A stretch of 64,000 nt of DNA, taken from NCBI RefSeq assembly GCF_023715345.1, contig NZ_JAMBNY010000001.1, forward strand, positions 124,001-188,000. Reading direction: 5' to 3'. Source of the DNA: Paenibacillus camelliae (GTDB lineage Bacteria > Bacillota > Bacilli > Paenibacillales > Paenibacillaceae). Made by a program: the position numbers and the translations under genes. Shown here piece by piece: positions 25,726-33,713 of this stretch. Under the pieces are notes generated by a model. The model was not told the origin of the DNA, did no database searches, and worked only from the letters and a program-made list of their open reading frames with translations. The stretch's first letter is position 1. The number at the start of each line of letters is the position of its first letter.

Positions 25726-26735
25726 ATAGTGATGATAATATCGTAAAGCAAGAATTACTGATCAAGGCATTAAGCAATATGCTTAATCAAACGATTATCC
25801 GTGCAGATTACAACTTAAAAGCGTTACAAGGCGGCACCATTGGCAGGGTGCATCTAGTAACAGGATTGGCTGAAACCGCAGATGGTGAGAAGCAGCCCTA
25901 TAAAATGGTGTGGAAAACACAGAAGAAATTTGAGCGCTATGGTGATCCAGATTCATGGCGCAGGGAATATGACCTCTATGTATCGGATTTCAAGCAGGTT
26001 TTCTCCGATTCATTTCGCTCACCGGAATGTTATCATGCTGAAATAATTGGTGATGAAATTCAGCTGTGGATGGAACATATAAATGGCGTATCGGGCCTGA
26101 ATCTGACTCCGGCAATGGTTGAGCACATCGCTGAGCAATTAGGTCGATTCCAAGGGAGGCTGTATGCTGAACGACCGCGCACACTTCATAACCAGCCTAA
26201 TCTAAGCAAGGTAGAGTATATGAAAAACTATTATCTTCGATATCGGTCATGGCCTGTGCTGTACGATTACATTCGTTCAGACGAATGCGAAATTCCAAAG
26301 CATCTGTGTGATATGCTCATAAACTTTGATACCGATGCGGACGAAATATTCAATCGTATCGAGCAGCTGCCGATCGTGCTCTGCCACAGAGATTTTTGGG
26401 TAGAAAACATATTCTATTCGGATGGTAAGCTCGTGCTAATTGATTGGGATACCGCAGGATGGGGATATATGGGCGAGGATATCGCGAGCTTAATAGCAGA
26501 TGAAGCGGACATTAGTCATATGGTTGATTATTATCAGAAATGCATCCCGGCATATTACCGAGGTTTCTCACAATATGCGGATATCTCCAATAACTCCAAG
26601 CATTGCATTCACGAACTGATTCTTGCTATGTTCGGCTATAGACTTGTAGAATGGTTTAAATTTGAAGAGTCACCAAAGGATCGATCCACGCACCTTCATA
26701 CCCTGCAGAAGATATACGAGATGAAAGATATTTAG
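25722..26735 (+). CDS. APH/choline-kinase-family phosphotransferase
   Basis: 337 residues of the protein-kinase-like aminoglycoside phosphotransferase (APH) superfamily. The catalytic loop LCHRDFWVENIFY (Asp about 222) and the metal-binding IDWDTAGWG (Asp about 240) are intact; KMVWKTQKK near residue 65 may supply the ATP-binding Lys. Substrates in this superfamily include aminoglycosides, choline, fructosamine and macrolides, so none can be named. It starts inside the rsgA stop (ATGA overlap), so the two proteins are translated together. Confidence 0.82.
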   Translation: MNSDDNIVKQELLIKALSNMLNQTIIRADYNLKALQGGTIGRVHLVTGLAETADGEKQPYKMVWKTQKKFERYGDPDSWRREYDLYVSDFKQVFSDSFRSPECYHAEIIGDEIQLWMEHINGVSGLNLTPAMVEHIAEQLGRFQGRLYAERPRTLHNQPNLSKVEYMKNYYLRYRSWPVLYDYIRSDECEIPKHLCDMLINFDTDADEIFNRIEQLPIVLCHRDFWVENIFYSDGKLVLIDWDTAGWGYMGEDIASLIADEADISHMVDYYQKCIPAYYRGFSQYADISNNSKHCIHELILAMFGYRLVEWFKFEESPKDRSTHLHTLQKIYEMKDI

Positions 26736-26800
26736 AGTTAACTTAGCAAGTCAGCGTACTCATCAATTCTTAGCAACTACTAACTAACCAGCTAGTATGA

Positions 26801-26833
26801 TTAGCCGCCGATTTTTAATCGGCGGCTATTTTT
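26801..26833 (+). terminator. Terminator of the rsgA-APH operon
   Basis: TAGCCGCCGATT (26802-26813), loop TTT, AATCGGCGGCTA (26817-26828), then TTTTTG. Confidence 0.9.
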
Positions 26834-26867
26834 GTTTAAATTATTTTGGCTAATTTTGCAAATGTTA

Positions 26868-26931
26868 TTGACTATTCAGTTGAACTGTATTATTTTATTA
26901 TTAAGTTGAACTGTACAGTCGAACTGAATAG
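26868..26931. promoter_or_regulatory. padR promoter with three operator-like repeats
   Basis: TTGACT (26868-26873), 17-bp spacer, TATTTT (26891-26896). CTATTCAGTTGAACTGTA (26872-26889) fills the spacer and recurs inverted with two changes at 26914-26931; a third AGTTGAACTGTA starts at 26904 and joins the inverted copy into a near-palindrome centred on TGTACA (26904-26925). The arrangement predicts autorepression by the PadR protein. Confidence 0.65.
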
Positions 26932-26941
26932 AGGTGAGAGT

Positions 26942-27259
26942 ATGAAACATAAGCTACTTCCATTGTCAGAGACGATGCATTATATTTTGTTAGCATTACG
27001 TGAACCACTTCATGGCTACGCCGTAATGCAGAAGATAGAAGAGATGAGTAAAGGTACTGTTATTTTAGCAGCTGGTACATTATACGGTGCCATTGAAAAC
27101 TTACAAAAACACGGATGGATTGAACCCGTTGGAGAGTCAGGTCGAAGAAAGGTTTATTCGATAACTAGTGAAGGACGCCACATCTTATCAATAGAGCAAG
27201 ACCGATTACAGCATATTTTATCACTATATGAAGGAAGTGAATCGAATGAAAAAAATTAA
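26942..27259 (+). CDS. PadR-family transcriptional regulator
   Basis: 105 residues: a winged-helix domain with LPLSETMHYILLALREPLHGYAVMQKIEEMS and AGTLYGAIENLQKHGWIE, followed by a short C-terminal helix, the small (subfamily 2) PadR form. The start ATG 26942 follows GAGGTGAG; the frame opens farther upstream inside the promoter repeats. It overlaps the DUF2812 gene, a typical PadR-DUF2812 pairing. The inducing signal is unknown. Confidence 0.88.
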   Translation: MKHKLLPLSETMHYILLALREPLHGYAVMQKIEEMSKGTVILAAGTLYGAIENLQKHGWIEPVGESGRRKVYSITSEGRHILSIEQDRLQHILSLYEGSESNEKN

Positions 27260-27815
27260 GATGTTTTTTGATATAGAAAAAGAGGAGCAATGGCTGAACG
27301 AGCAATTACAGCAAGGCTTTCGTTGTACGAATATTAGTGGATTAGGGGTATATACATTTGAGAAGACAGACAAACGTTATGTGATGCGGCTGGATTATCA
27401 AGGATATTTATCACATAAAAAATTCAATGACTACAAGGGCATATACGAAGACTATGGCTGGGATTATATTAATAGCCCCTCGCTTGTCGGAATTCGGTAT
27501 TGGCAAAAGGAAGATGATGGACATACCGATATCTTCTCTGATCGCGAATCTAAAAGTAATTATTATAAACGATTAATGGGGTATTCATCTGGTCTAGTGA
27601 TCGTATTTTTAGCTTTTTGTTTTATGATATTCAAGGATTCAGGCTTGTATTTAGCTGAAGGACTTTGGAGCATGCAAGGTTCATTATTCTGGAAGGCATT
27701 TATATTTGAAACTCCGTTTGCATTACTAAGGCTGCTTCCTGCGATAATGGTTGTTTTATTCGGTAGCAGTTACTACAATGCGTATCGCAAGTACTCCTTA
27801 TTAAAGGATAAATAG
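27246..27815 (+). CDS. DUF2812 membrane protein
   Basis: 189 residues. The N-terminal cytosolic part starts MKKIKMFFDIEKEEQWLNEQLQQGF and includes GIRYWQKEDDG, the DUF2812 pattern; two hydrophobic helices follow (about 110-130 and 160-178). DUF2812 proteins accompany PadR repressors and their function is unknown; a role as membrane stress sensor or effector is inference. ATG 27246 is preceded by AAGGAAG and lies 14 bases inside padR, so translation is coupled. Confidence 0.85.
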   Translation: MKKIKMFFDIEKEEQWLNEQLQQGFRCTNISGLGVYTFEKTDKRYVMRLDYQGYLSHKKFNDYKGIYEDYGWDYINSPSLVGIRYWQKEDDGHTDIFSDRESKSNYYKRLMGYSSGLVIVFLAFCFMIFKDSGLYLAEGLWSMQGSLFWKAFIFETPFALLRLLPAIMVVLFGSSYYNAYRKYSLLKDK

Positions 27816-27880
27816 GACGCGTGGTGGCTGATTAATCTGAGGGCCATTGAATTTGAATAAGCTGGAGGAAGATAATTTGA

Positions 27881-28684
27881 ATGTATAAAGACCTCTTTCA
27901 TATATTTGGTTATACCGTTCAGAGCCATGCGGTAATGTCGGTTATTGCTATCTTTTTAGGCTTTGGTGTCGCTCTAACATTAATGAGAAAAACAACGTAT
28001 TACGAGCATATCTATAAATCTATCTTTTGGGCTATAATTGGCGCTATTATCGGTGCAAGGTTATGGCATGTATTCGTATTTCATTGGCCTTATTACATGC
28101 AGCATCCAGGTCAAATTGTTGCGATCTGGCAAGGTGGAATTTCAGTATTAGGAGCAATTGTTGGTGGATCTGTTGCTCTTATTATATATTGCTTAAAGCA
28201 TCGCCTGGATTTTTTAGATCTTGGGGACTACCTGTCGCCAGCAATGATGCTAGGGATGGGAGTTGGACGCATTGCGTGCTTTTTGACAGGTGATGCTTTT
28301 GGCAGACCAACGGGTCGTGAGTTCGGTATAACCTATCCCAAGGGTACTATTGCTTACAATACATACGGAGATCAACCATTATGGCCGGTGATTTCATGGG
28401 AGATACAAGCTGACTTTGTTGTATTTGCAATCCTATTATATTTATTTGGTAAAAGACTACCTAAGGGATTTCTTTTCTTTGTATATCTATTACTGTACGG
28501 CACTGTCCGTTTCTTTCTCGAATTCTTTAGAGGAGATTCAGAACGGTTTGCTCTCAACCTCACAGGGGGGCAATGGACTTCACTTGGTTTTATTATTGTT
28601 GGTTTAGTGTTAGGTATATGGGTTAGTATTCGAGGACTAAAAAAACCAGTGCATAAAGCACTGATAGGTGATTTTCAGCGATAA
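27881..28684 (+). CDS. Lgt-like paralogue (prolipoprotein diacylglyceryl transferase family)
   Basis: 267 residues with seven predicted membrane helices. Family landmarks are present: WQGGISVLGAIVGG, GVGRIACFLTGDAFGRP and VRFFLEFFRGD. Compared with E. coli Lgt, the essential His (position 103) is Leu here, the Asn after the motif Arg (146) is Cys, and the Tyr of helix 1 (26) is His; the Arg and Glu near the C-terminus are kept. It may therefore not modify prolipoproteins in the usual way. TGGAGGAAG precedes the ATG. The next gene encodes a lipoprotein. Confidence 0.78.
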   Translation: MYKDLFHIFGYTVQSHAVMSVIAIFLGFGVALTLMRKTTYYEHIYKSIFWAIIGAIIGARLWHVFVFHWPYYMQHPGQIVAIWQGGISVLGAIVGGSVALIIYCLKHRLDFLDLGDYLSPAMMLGMGVGRIACFLTGDAFGRPTGREFGITYPKGTIAYNTYGDQPLWPVISWEIQADFVVFAILLYLFGKRLPKGFLFFVYLLLYGTVRFFLEFFRGDSERFALNLTGGQWTSLGFIIVGLVLGIWVSIRGLKKPVHKALIGDFQR

Positions 28685-28790
28685 AATGCACTATTATGCA
28701 GTGAACTACAATGGACTGAGTAAGATCTAGATAGATGCGAACAGTATCAAATAGGAAGTTTGAAAATTCAGACAATATGGGAGATGTGGC

Positions 28791-30053
28791 ATGTTCTTTA
28801 AAAAAGTTTCTAACTTGTTTGTAGCTATTTTTCTATTAGTTTTATTATCTGGATGCGGGACTGGCGGGGAGGTTGATGCAGCAGATCAATACATATCTAC
28901 CATTGAACAAATCGATATTCCAGATGATATAAAGGTTATCGGATTAGGTGAGGCAACACATGGCAATATTGAATTTCAAGAGTTGAAAAAAGATGTTTTT
29001 GAAGTATTGGTAAGGAATGAAAATGTCCATGTATTTGTTCTAGAGGGTGATTTTGGAGCCGGACAGCAAATTAATCAATTTATTATAAGTGGAACAGGTA
29101 CTGCAGAAGAGGCAGTTAACAGCCTCGATTACAGTATTTATAAAACGGAGCAAATGATTGATCTTGTCCAATGGATGCATGATTATAACTTATCGGTAAG
29201 CGAGGACAGCAAAGTTTATTTCTATGGAAATGATATGCAACGATATGACTATAGTAAAAAAGGTGTGCTTAATTATTTTAATGTTGTAAGCCCTGATGCA
29301 TTCAGAAAATATACATCACAGCTGGAACATGTTTCGAATGATACAATGCGTGAGCTAACGAAGAATCAATTAATTGAAATCAATAAAACAATAGAAGACA
29401 TCATATTAGACCTACAGACAAATGAAGAGCTTTACGTAGAACAATCGTCTACCGAAGCCTATCTCTTTGCTTTACAATATGCACAAATCTTGAAGCAGCG
29501 TACAAATCTGTTTTTACATGAAGGTAATTACTCGCAGCTTCGTGATCAGTACTTAGCTGATAATTTGCAATGGATTGTTGACTTTGAATCGGAGCGAGGT
29601 CACGATAAAATATTCATTACCGCTCATAATGGGCATATTGAGAAAACGTCTGCGTCGTTAGCTGGCTACAAATCGATGGGGAATTATGTAGATGAAATCT
29701 ATGGGGAAAACTACTTTGCAATCGGTACTGATTTTATTAGCAGTGAATTTCAGGCGAAAAGCGGAAGCTCTGGTAAACGAAAAAAATATTCAGTGAAGAA
29801 TAACAATGATTTAGTTAATGCTTTCAGTGAGATAGAGTCAAATGTTTTCTATGTTGATTTTGAAAAAGCAAGTAAGTCAGATGAGTTATTCAATATTATT
29901 TCAAAACAACAAAAAATGGCGAATATCGGAGATGACTTCCGCTGGTGGTATAAGGCGACAAAGACATTTTATACGATTGAAATGATACCTAATGAAGCAT
30001 ATGACAGTGTTATTATTGTAAAAAAAGCTACACCAACTAGCGTCATAGAATAG
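28791..30053 (+). CDS. Erythromycin-esterase-like lipoprotein
   Basis: 420 residues. A signal peptide with lipobox LSGC (Cys about 22) is followed by an erythromycin esterase-type domain: IGLGEATHGNIEFQELK near 51-67 (conserved Glu and His), VFVLEGDFG near 84 and ITAHNGHIEK near 278 (second His). Characterised Ere enzymes open the macrolide lactone in the cytosol; a surface-anchored form is unusual and its substrate may differ. It lies 106 bases after the Lgt paralogue and ends in a terminator. Confidence 0.8.
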   Translation: MFFKKVSNLFVAIFLLVLLSGCGTGGEVDAADQYISTIEQIDIPDDIKVIGLGEATHGNIEFQELKKDVFEVLVRNENVHVFVLEGDFGAGQQINQFIISGTGTAEEAVNSLDYSIYKTEQMIDLVQWMHDYNLSVSEDSKVYFYGNDMQRYDYSKKGVLNYFNVVSPDAFRKYTSQLEHVSNDTMRELTKNQLIEINKTIEDIILDLQTNEELYVEQSSTEAYLFALQYAQILKQRTNLFLHEGNYSQLRDQYLADNLQWIVDFESERGHDKIFITAHNGHIEKTSASLAGYKSMGNYVDEIYGENYFAIGTDFISSEFQAKSGSSGKRKKYSVKNNNDLVNAFSEIESNVFYVDFEKASKSDELFNIISKQQKMANIGDDFRWWYKATKTFYTIEMIPNEAYDSVIIVKKATPTSVIE

Positions 30054-30135
30054 CTATATAGGCATCCTGCAATAGATCTGTATTTGCAAAAGTAGCAATA
30101 TTCAGTCTAGAAGCATATAATTTGATTCTTTTAAG

Positions 30136-30160
30136 AGAACCCAACAGGGTTCTTTTTTTA
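30136..30160 (+). terminator. Terminator after the esterase-like gene
   Basis: AGAACCC (30136-30142), loop AACA, GGGTTCT (30147-30153), then seven T. Confidence 0.9.
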
Positions 30161-30262
30161 TGCTAAAAGAGTAAATGTGAAAAATTCTATAAGATAAACA
30201 TTGTCGAGGAAATCTCCTGTTACATAAGATCATATTATCTGTTTTTTACAATTTATTAAGTA

Positions 30263-30297
30263 AACACAAAGATAAATGAATAATTTATCTTTGTGTT
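30263..30297. repeat. 15-bp perfect inverted repeat upstream of the S41 peptidase gene
   Basis: AACACAAAGATAAAT (30263-30277) and its complement (30283-30297) with 5 bases between. It lacks a T run on the plus side, so an operator or mRNA hairpin is as likely as a terminator. It lies in an AT-rich gap (30054-30393) that otherwise holds only the terminator at 30136. Confidence 0.6.
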
Positions 30298-30393
30298 ATA
30301 TACATTTTCCAATCTGTATTATATAGTTGAATGAGAGAAACTAGTAATATAAGGAAATCAACAATAATGCGGTGGCAGAAAGGAAGATACAAA

Positions 30394-31401
30394 GTGACCT
30401 CACTTAAACTGGATAATGTTTTTATTGAAAAAACGATTGATTCTCTTGCTGAACTGCTACTTGAATTTTACATTTTCCCAAAGACTGCACAAGAGATGAA
30501 GGCTTCGCTGCTTGAAAAGCTATATGAAGGAAAATATTACAAGATTGAAAATGGATTTGACTTAGCAGAGAAAATAACGGAGGATCTACAAAAGATAAGT
30601 AATGACAAGCATTTGATTTTTACCTTTCATGAATCGATTCTGCCACTTAAGCAGCACGATCCGATCAATGATGAAAGTTTATTATTGCGGCTTAAATTAA
30701 ATAATTATGGCTTTGAACGAGTAGAGAGGCTACCAGGCAATATAGGATACATGGTCATAAATGAGTTTGCATATCCAGAACATGCAGGCAAAACTGCAGC
30801 ACACGCAATGAGCTTTATTGCAGATACCGATGGATTAATCATTGATCTCAGAAAAAACTATGGTGGTTCCTCGTTAATGAGTGCATTTATTGCAAGTTAT
30901 TTGTTAGATGGTTCACCACCAGTACTATTAAATGACATCTATTGGCGACAATACGATATGACTCAATCCATATGGAGTTTACCTTATGTTCCTGGAGAGA
31001 AATTTGGCGCAAAAAAGCCTATTTATATCCTAACGAGCTCCAATACTGGATCCTGCGCTGAAGAGTTCGCCTACAGTCTACAAGCCATTCATAGAGTGAA
31101 GGTTATCGGCGAAAAGACAGCGGGAAAAGCAAATGCTGGCAGTGTTCATCGTGTAAATGACCATTTCGAGGCTTTTATACCAAATGCTTATCCGATCAAT
31201 CCGATAACTAAAGGGAGTTGGGATGGAATAGGAGTTATACCTGACATCGAATATCCCCAAAGTGAATCTTTTGAAAAGGCCTATCATTTACTACTCGAAC
31301 AGCTATTGCAGCAGTTTAGCAGCGAGCCTGTAGAACCTGCACGAGAGTTTTTGATTGCCGAAATTGAAAAAATCCTCACTAATGATTATGGTAGAAGTTA
31401 G
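30394..31401 (+). CDS. S41-family (tail-specific/IRBP-like) peptidase
   Basis: 335 residues without signal peptide. An N-terminal helical domain (about 1-75) precedes the S41 core: GYMVINEF, IIDLRKNYGG, the serine region TSSNTGSCAEEFAY and VIGEKTAGKANAG, ending GVIPDIEYP. No PDZ domain, so it belongs to the interphotoreceptor retinoid-binding-like branch rather than CtpA. Predicted cytosolic serine peptidase of unknown target. GTG 30394 is chosen because AAAGGAAG sits 7 bases before it; the frame could open at ATG 30331 without a ribosome site. Confidence 0.8.
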   Translation: MTSLKLDNVFIEKTIDSLAELLLEFYIFPKTAQEMKASLLEKLYEGKYYKIENGFDLAEKITEDLQKISNDKHLIFTFHESILPLKQHDPINDESLLLRLKLNNYGFERVERLPGNIGYMVINEFAYPEHAGKTAAHAMSFIADTDGLIIDLRKNYGGSSLMSAFIASYLLDGSPPVLLNDIYWRQYDMTQSIWSLPYVPGEKFGAKKPIYILTSSNTGSCAEEFAYSLQAIHRVKVIGEKTAGKANAGSVHRVNDHFEAFIPNAYPINPITKGSWDGIGVIPDIEYPQSESFEKAYHLLLEQLLQQFSSEPVEPAREFLIAEIEKILTNDYGRS

Positions 31402-31449
31402 AGAACGCAAAGTAGAAAAATAACGAATTTTATAACCAGATAATAGTAC

Positions 31450-31478
31450 TTGCCAATGATAAATAATCAGACTATAAT
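31450..31478 (+). promoter_or_regulatory. folD promoter
   Basis: TTGCCA (31450-31455), 17-bp spacer, consensus TATAAT (31473-31478), directly ahead of the ZTP riboswitch. Confidence 0.8.
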
Positions 31479-31493
31479 ATAGTAAATTTTTGG

Positions 31494-31566
31494 TATGTGC
31501 GACTGGCGTAAACGTGGAGTACCACGAGGAAGCACATATGTATACAGCCGTACGCCTGGGCAGAGG
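31494..31566 (+). ncRNA. ZTP (pfl) riboswitch
   Basis: The conserved blocks of the pfl motif are present in order: GACTGGCG (31501-31508), GTGG/CCAC hairpin (31514-31525), GAGGAAGC, and CCGTACGCCTGGGCA near the 3' end (31548-31562). ZTP and ZMP accumulate when 10-formyl-tetrahydrofolate is low, and the riboswitch then turns on one-carbon genes. A terminator hairpin follows directly, and folD lies downstream, a known target of this class. Confidence 0.9.
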
Positions 31567-31593
31567 TAAGGGATATCATCCCTTACCTCTTTA
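31562..31593 (+). terminator. Expression-platform terminator of the ZTP riboswitch
   Basis: AGAGGTAAGGGAT (31562-31574), loop ATC, ATCCCTTACCTCT (31578-31590), then TTA. The 5' arm abuts the aptamer, so ligand binding can oppose hairpin formation. Confidence 0.85.
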
Positions 31594-31615
31594 TGTTTAG
31601 AAAGGGCTGATGAAC

Positions 31616-32461
31616 ATGAACAGAGAAACATTGATCTTAGACGGAAAACAAGTTGCTGACAGCATAAAAGCGAGCTTGGCTGAACGAATTACGAAGCTTT
31701 CCAAGAAGGGGATCGTACCTTGCCTAGCAACGATATTAGTAGGTGATAACCCGTCATCGCATACGTATGTGCGAATGAAGGGAAATGCCTGCAAAAGGCT
31801 AGGCATGCAATCGATCCGAATAGATCTCCCGGCAAGTATTACGACAGAAGAATTAATATCACAAATTCATAAGCTAAATGATGATCCCGACGTACATGGA
31901 ATATTGTTGCAGCATCCGGTCCCACATCATATCGACGAGCGAGCAGCATTTGATGCGATAAGCATCGAGAAGGATGTAGATGGAGTAACTACTCTCGGCT
32001 ATGCACTAAATGCTTTTGGGATCGCCAATTTTCCATCTTGTACACCAGCTGCTATTATGGCTATTCTTGACTATTACAACTTACAGGTTGAAGGGAAGCA
32101 TGCAGTAGTGATTGGCCGAAGCCCTATTCTTGGAAAGCCAGTATCGGCAATGCTGTTAAATCAAAATGCTACCGTTACGACATGCCACTCCAAAACAGTT
32201 AATCTAGAAGATATCGTTCGACTCGGGGATATCGTAGTTGCGGCTGTAGGAAAACCTAATTTCATACAAGGGGATTGGATAAAGCCGGGTGCGATTGTAC
32301 TTGATGCTGGTTACAACGAAGGTAATATCGGAGACGTAGATTATAATGCATGTCTGAAGAATGCTTATGCCATTACTCCAGTTCCTGCTGGGGTTGGTCC
32401 AGTAACCATTGCCACCCTGCTAAAGCACACGGTGGACGCTGCCGAAAATACATTACGTTAA
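31616..32461 (+). CDS. folD: Bifunctional methylenetetrahydrofolate dehydrogenase/cyclohydrolase
   Basis: 281 residues. The catalytic Y-V-x-x-K motif is seen in SSHTYVRMKGNAC, the folate-site QHPVPHHID and KDVDGV blocks follow, and the Rossmann part holds VVIGRSPILGKPVSAML and the C-terminal TPVPAGVGPVT signature. FolD interconverts methylene-, methenyl- and 10-formyl-tetrahydrofolate in the cytosol. It follows a ZTP riboswitch, so it should be induced when 10-formyl-THF is short. AAAGGG fits ATG 31616 (9-base spacing) better than ATG 31610. Confidence 0.95.
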   Translation: MNRETLILDGKQVADSIKASLAERITKLSKKGIVPCLATILVGDNPSSHTYVRMKGNACKRLGMQSIRIDLPASITTEELISQIHKLNDDPDVHGILLQHPVPHHIDERAAFDAISIEKDVDGVTTLGYALNAFGIANFPSCTPAAIMAILDYYNLQVEGKHAVVIGRSPILGKPVSAMLLNQNATVTTCHSKTVNLEDIVRLGDIVVAAVGKPNFIQGDWIKPGAIVLDAGYNEGNIGDVDYNACLKNAYAITPVPAGVGPVTIATLLKHTVDAAENTLR

Positions 32462-32522
32462 TGGGAACGATGGAACAATAAAGCAACGATAGCTTAAGTT
32501 TATTTTTCTTCACAGACTTCTT

Positions 32523-32549
32523 AAACGCACTATTACTAGTGCGTTTTTT
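32523..32549 (+). terminator. folD terminator
   Basis: AAACGCACTA (32523-32532), loop TTAC, TAGTGCGTTT (32537-32546), followed by T residues. Confidence 0.9.
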
Positions 32550-32677
32550 CTATTTTAGAGGTTGGTAATGGAGAGGACTAGATTCTAAGTTGCTTCATCC
32601 AAATATTAGAAACAATCTTGCGCTTGATTTCGTCATATAAACTGAGTCAATCGTAATAAGAATGTGGAGGGATGTAG

Positions 32678-33034
32678 ATGTTATATATGCTAATCAGTTT
32701 CATTTTTATTGTAATCTCTATATTTACGATGAGAAAAGCTGGAATTTCTAGCCCATATTCTAAAGCCTTCGCCCTCGCCATTGCATTATCTATAGTAGCT
32801 GTTGTATGTCTTGCTCAAAACTACACTCAGAACTTAATTCCAGAGGTAAACGATGGAATTGCTATTGCTAATCAAGTGGCTTACTCGATTATTGGTGAAA
32901 AAGGCTGGTCTCAGCAAAGGTTTCGAGATATTTTTGAAAATTCCACATATCTCACGCTCCTATTAATTGTCGTATTCCCTGTCGTTCATATTGTCGAGTC
33001 AACAATGCAGAAGAAAACAACTTCAAGTGCCTAG
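32678..33034 (+). CDS. Small membrane protein, function unknown
   Basis: 118 residues with three hydrophobic helices (about 2-18, 30-48 and 92-110). No known motif. The ATG is well supported by GTGGAGGG. It ends 25 bases before the DUF5412 gene, so the two probably form an operon. Confidence 0.55.
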   Translation: MLYMLISFIFIVISIFTMRKAGISSPYSKAFALAIALSIVAVVCLAQNYTQNLIPEVNDGIAIANQVAYSIIGEKGWSQQRFRDIFENSTYLTLLLIVVFPVVHIVESTMQKKTTSSA

Positions 33035-33059
33035 TCACTTCCAATATTTGAGGTGAGTT

Positions 33060-33593
33060 ATGAACAGTAAAACAGTCCAATTTCACAATAGATATGCTTT
33101 TTATTTCATCATATGCTTGTACATAATAACGGCATATTCTCTATATTCGAATATTCATAACACCTGGCTAATCACTCCGCCACACGCTGTAATATTATTG
33201 CTGACTATTGTAGCATTAATTATGGGGATCATCGGCATTATGGATGGATCCAGCTGGAGAGCGAAGCTAAGAAGCCTGCTATCGACCATTTTTTCTATAT
33301 TGTTAATCTTATGTCTATGTATAATGATGTTCTTCACAGGTATGTTTACTGGTGAGAAAGAATGGATAAAGACAGTACGTTCTCCTGACGGTCAATATAC
33401 GGTGGATTTTTACTATGCGGATGCAGGTGCAAGGGGTAGCTTTGGAATATTAGGAGAGTTAAACGGACCACTTTGGTTTAAGAAGAGAATTTATTACGAG
33501 AAGAGAGCGGAAGTTGTTAATATTCAATGGGAGAATGATCATACGATTCTAATCAACAATAACACTTTGAATCTGAAGGATGTTGAACACTAA
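33060..33593 (+). CDS. DUF5412-family membrane protein
   Basis: 177 residues. Three hydrophobic helices (about 13-33, 41-60 and 76-97) are followed by an extracytoplasmic beta-rich domain beginning SPDGQYTVDFYYADAGARGSFGILGE and ending with IQWENDHTILINNNTLNL. This SPDG...Y.D.GA...W.N....I.N pattern is that of DUF5412. Function unknown. GAGGTGAG precedes the ATG. Likely coexpressed with the small membrane protein upstream. Confidence 0.7.
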   Translation: MNSKTVQFHNRYAFYFIICLYIITAYSLYSNIHNTWLITPPHAVILLLTIVALIMGIIGIMDGSSWRAKLRSLLSTIFSILLILCLCIMMFFTGMFTGEKEWIKTVRSPDGQYTVDFYYADAGARGSFGILGELNGPLWFKKRIYYEKRAEVVNIQWENDHTILINNNTLNLKDVEH

Positions 33594-33713
33594 AGCTCTC
33601 AGCAAGTCAAATTGGATATATGAACATTTTCGTCGTTGGTTGATTTTATCTTTTTTGGTAACAATACAACTATCTTTCCATACGACGTCTATAAGAAGGT
33701 GTGTTACCGGTAC

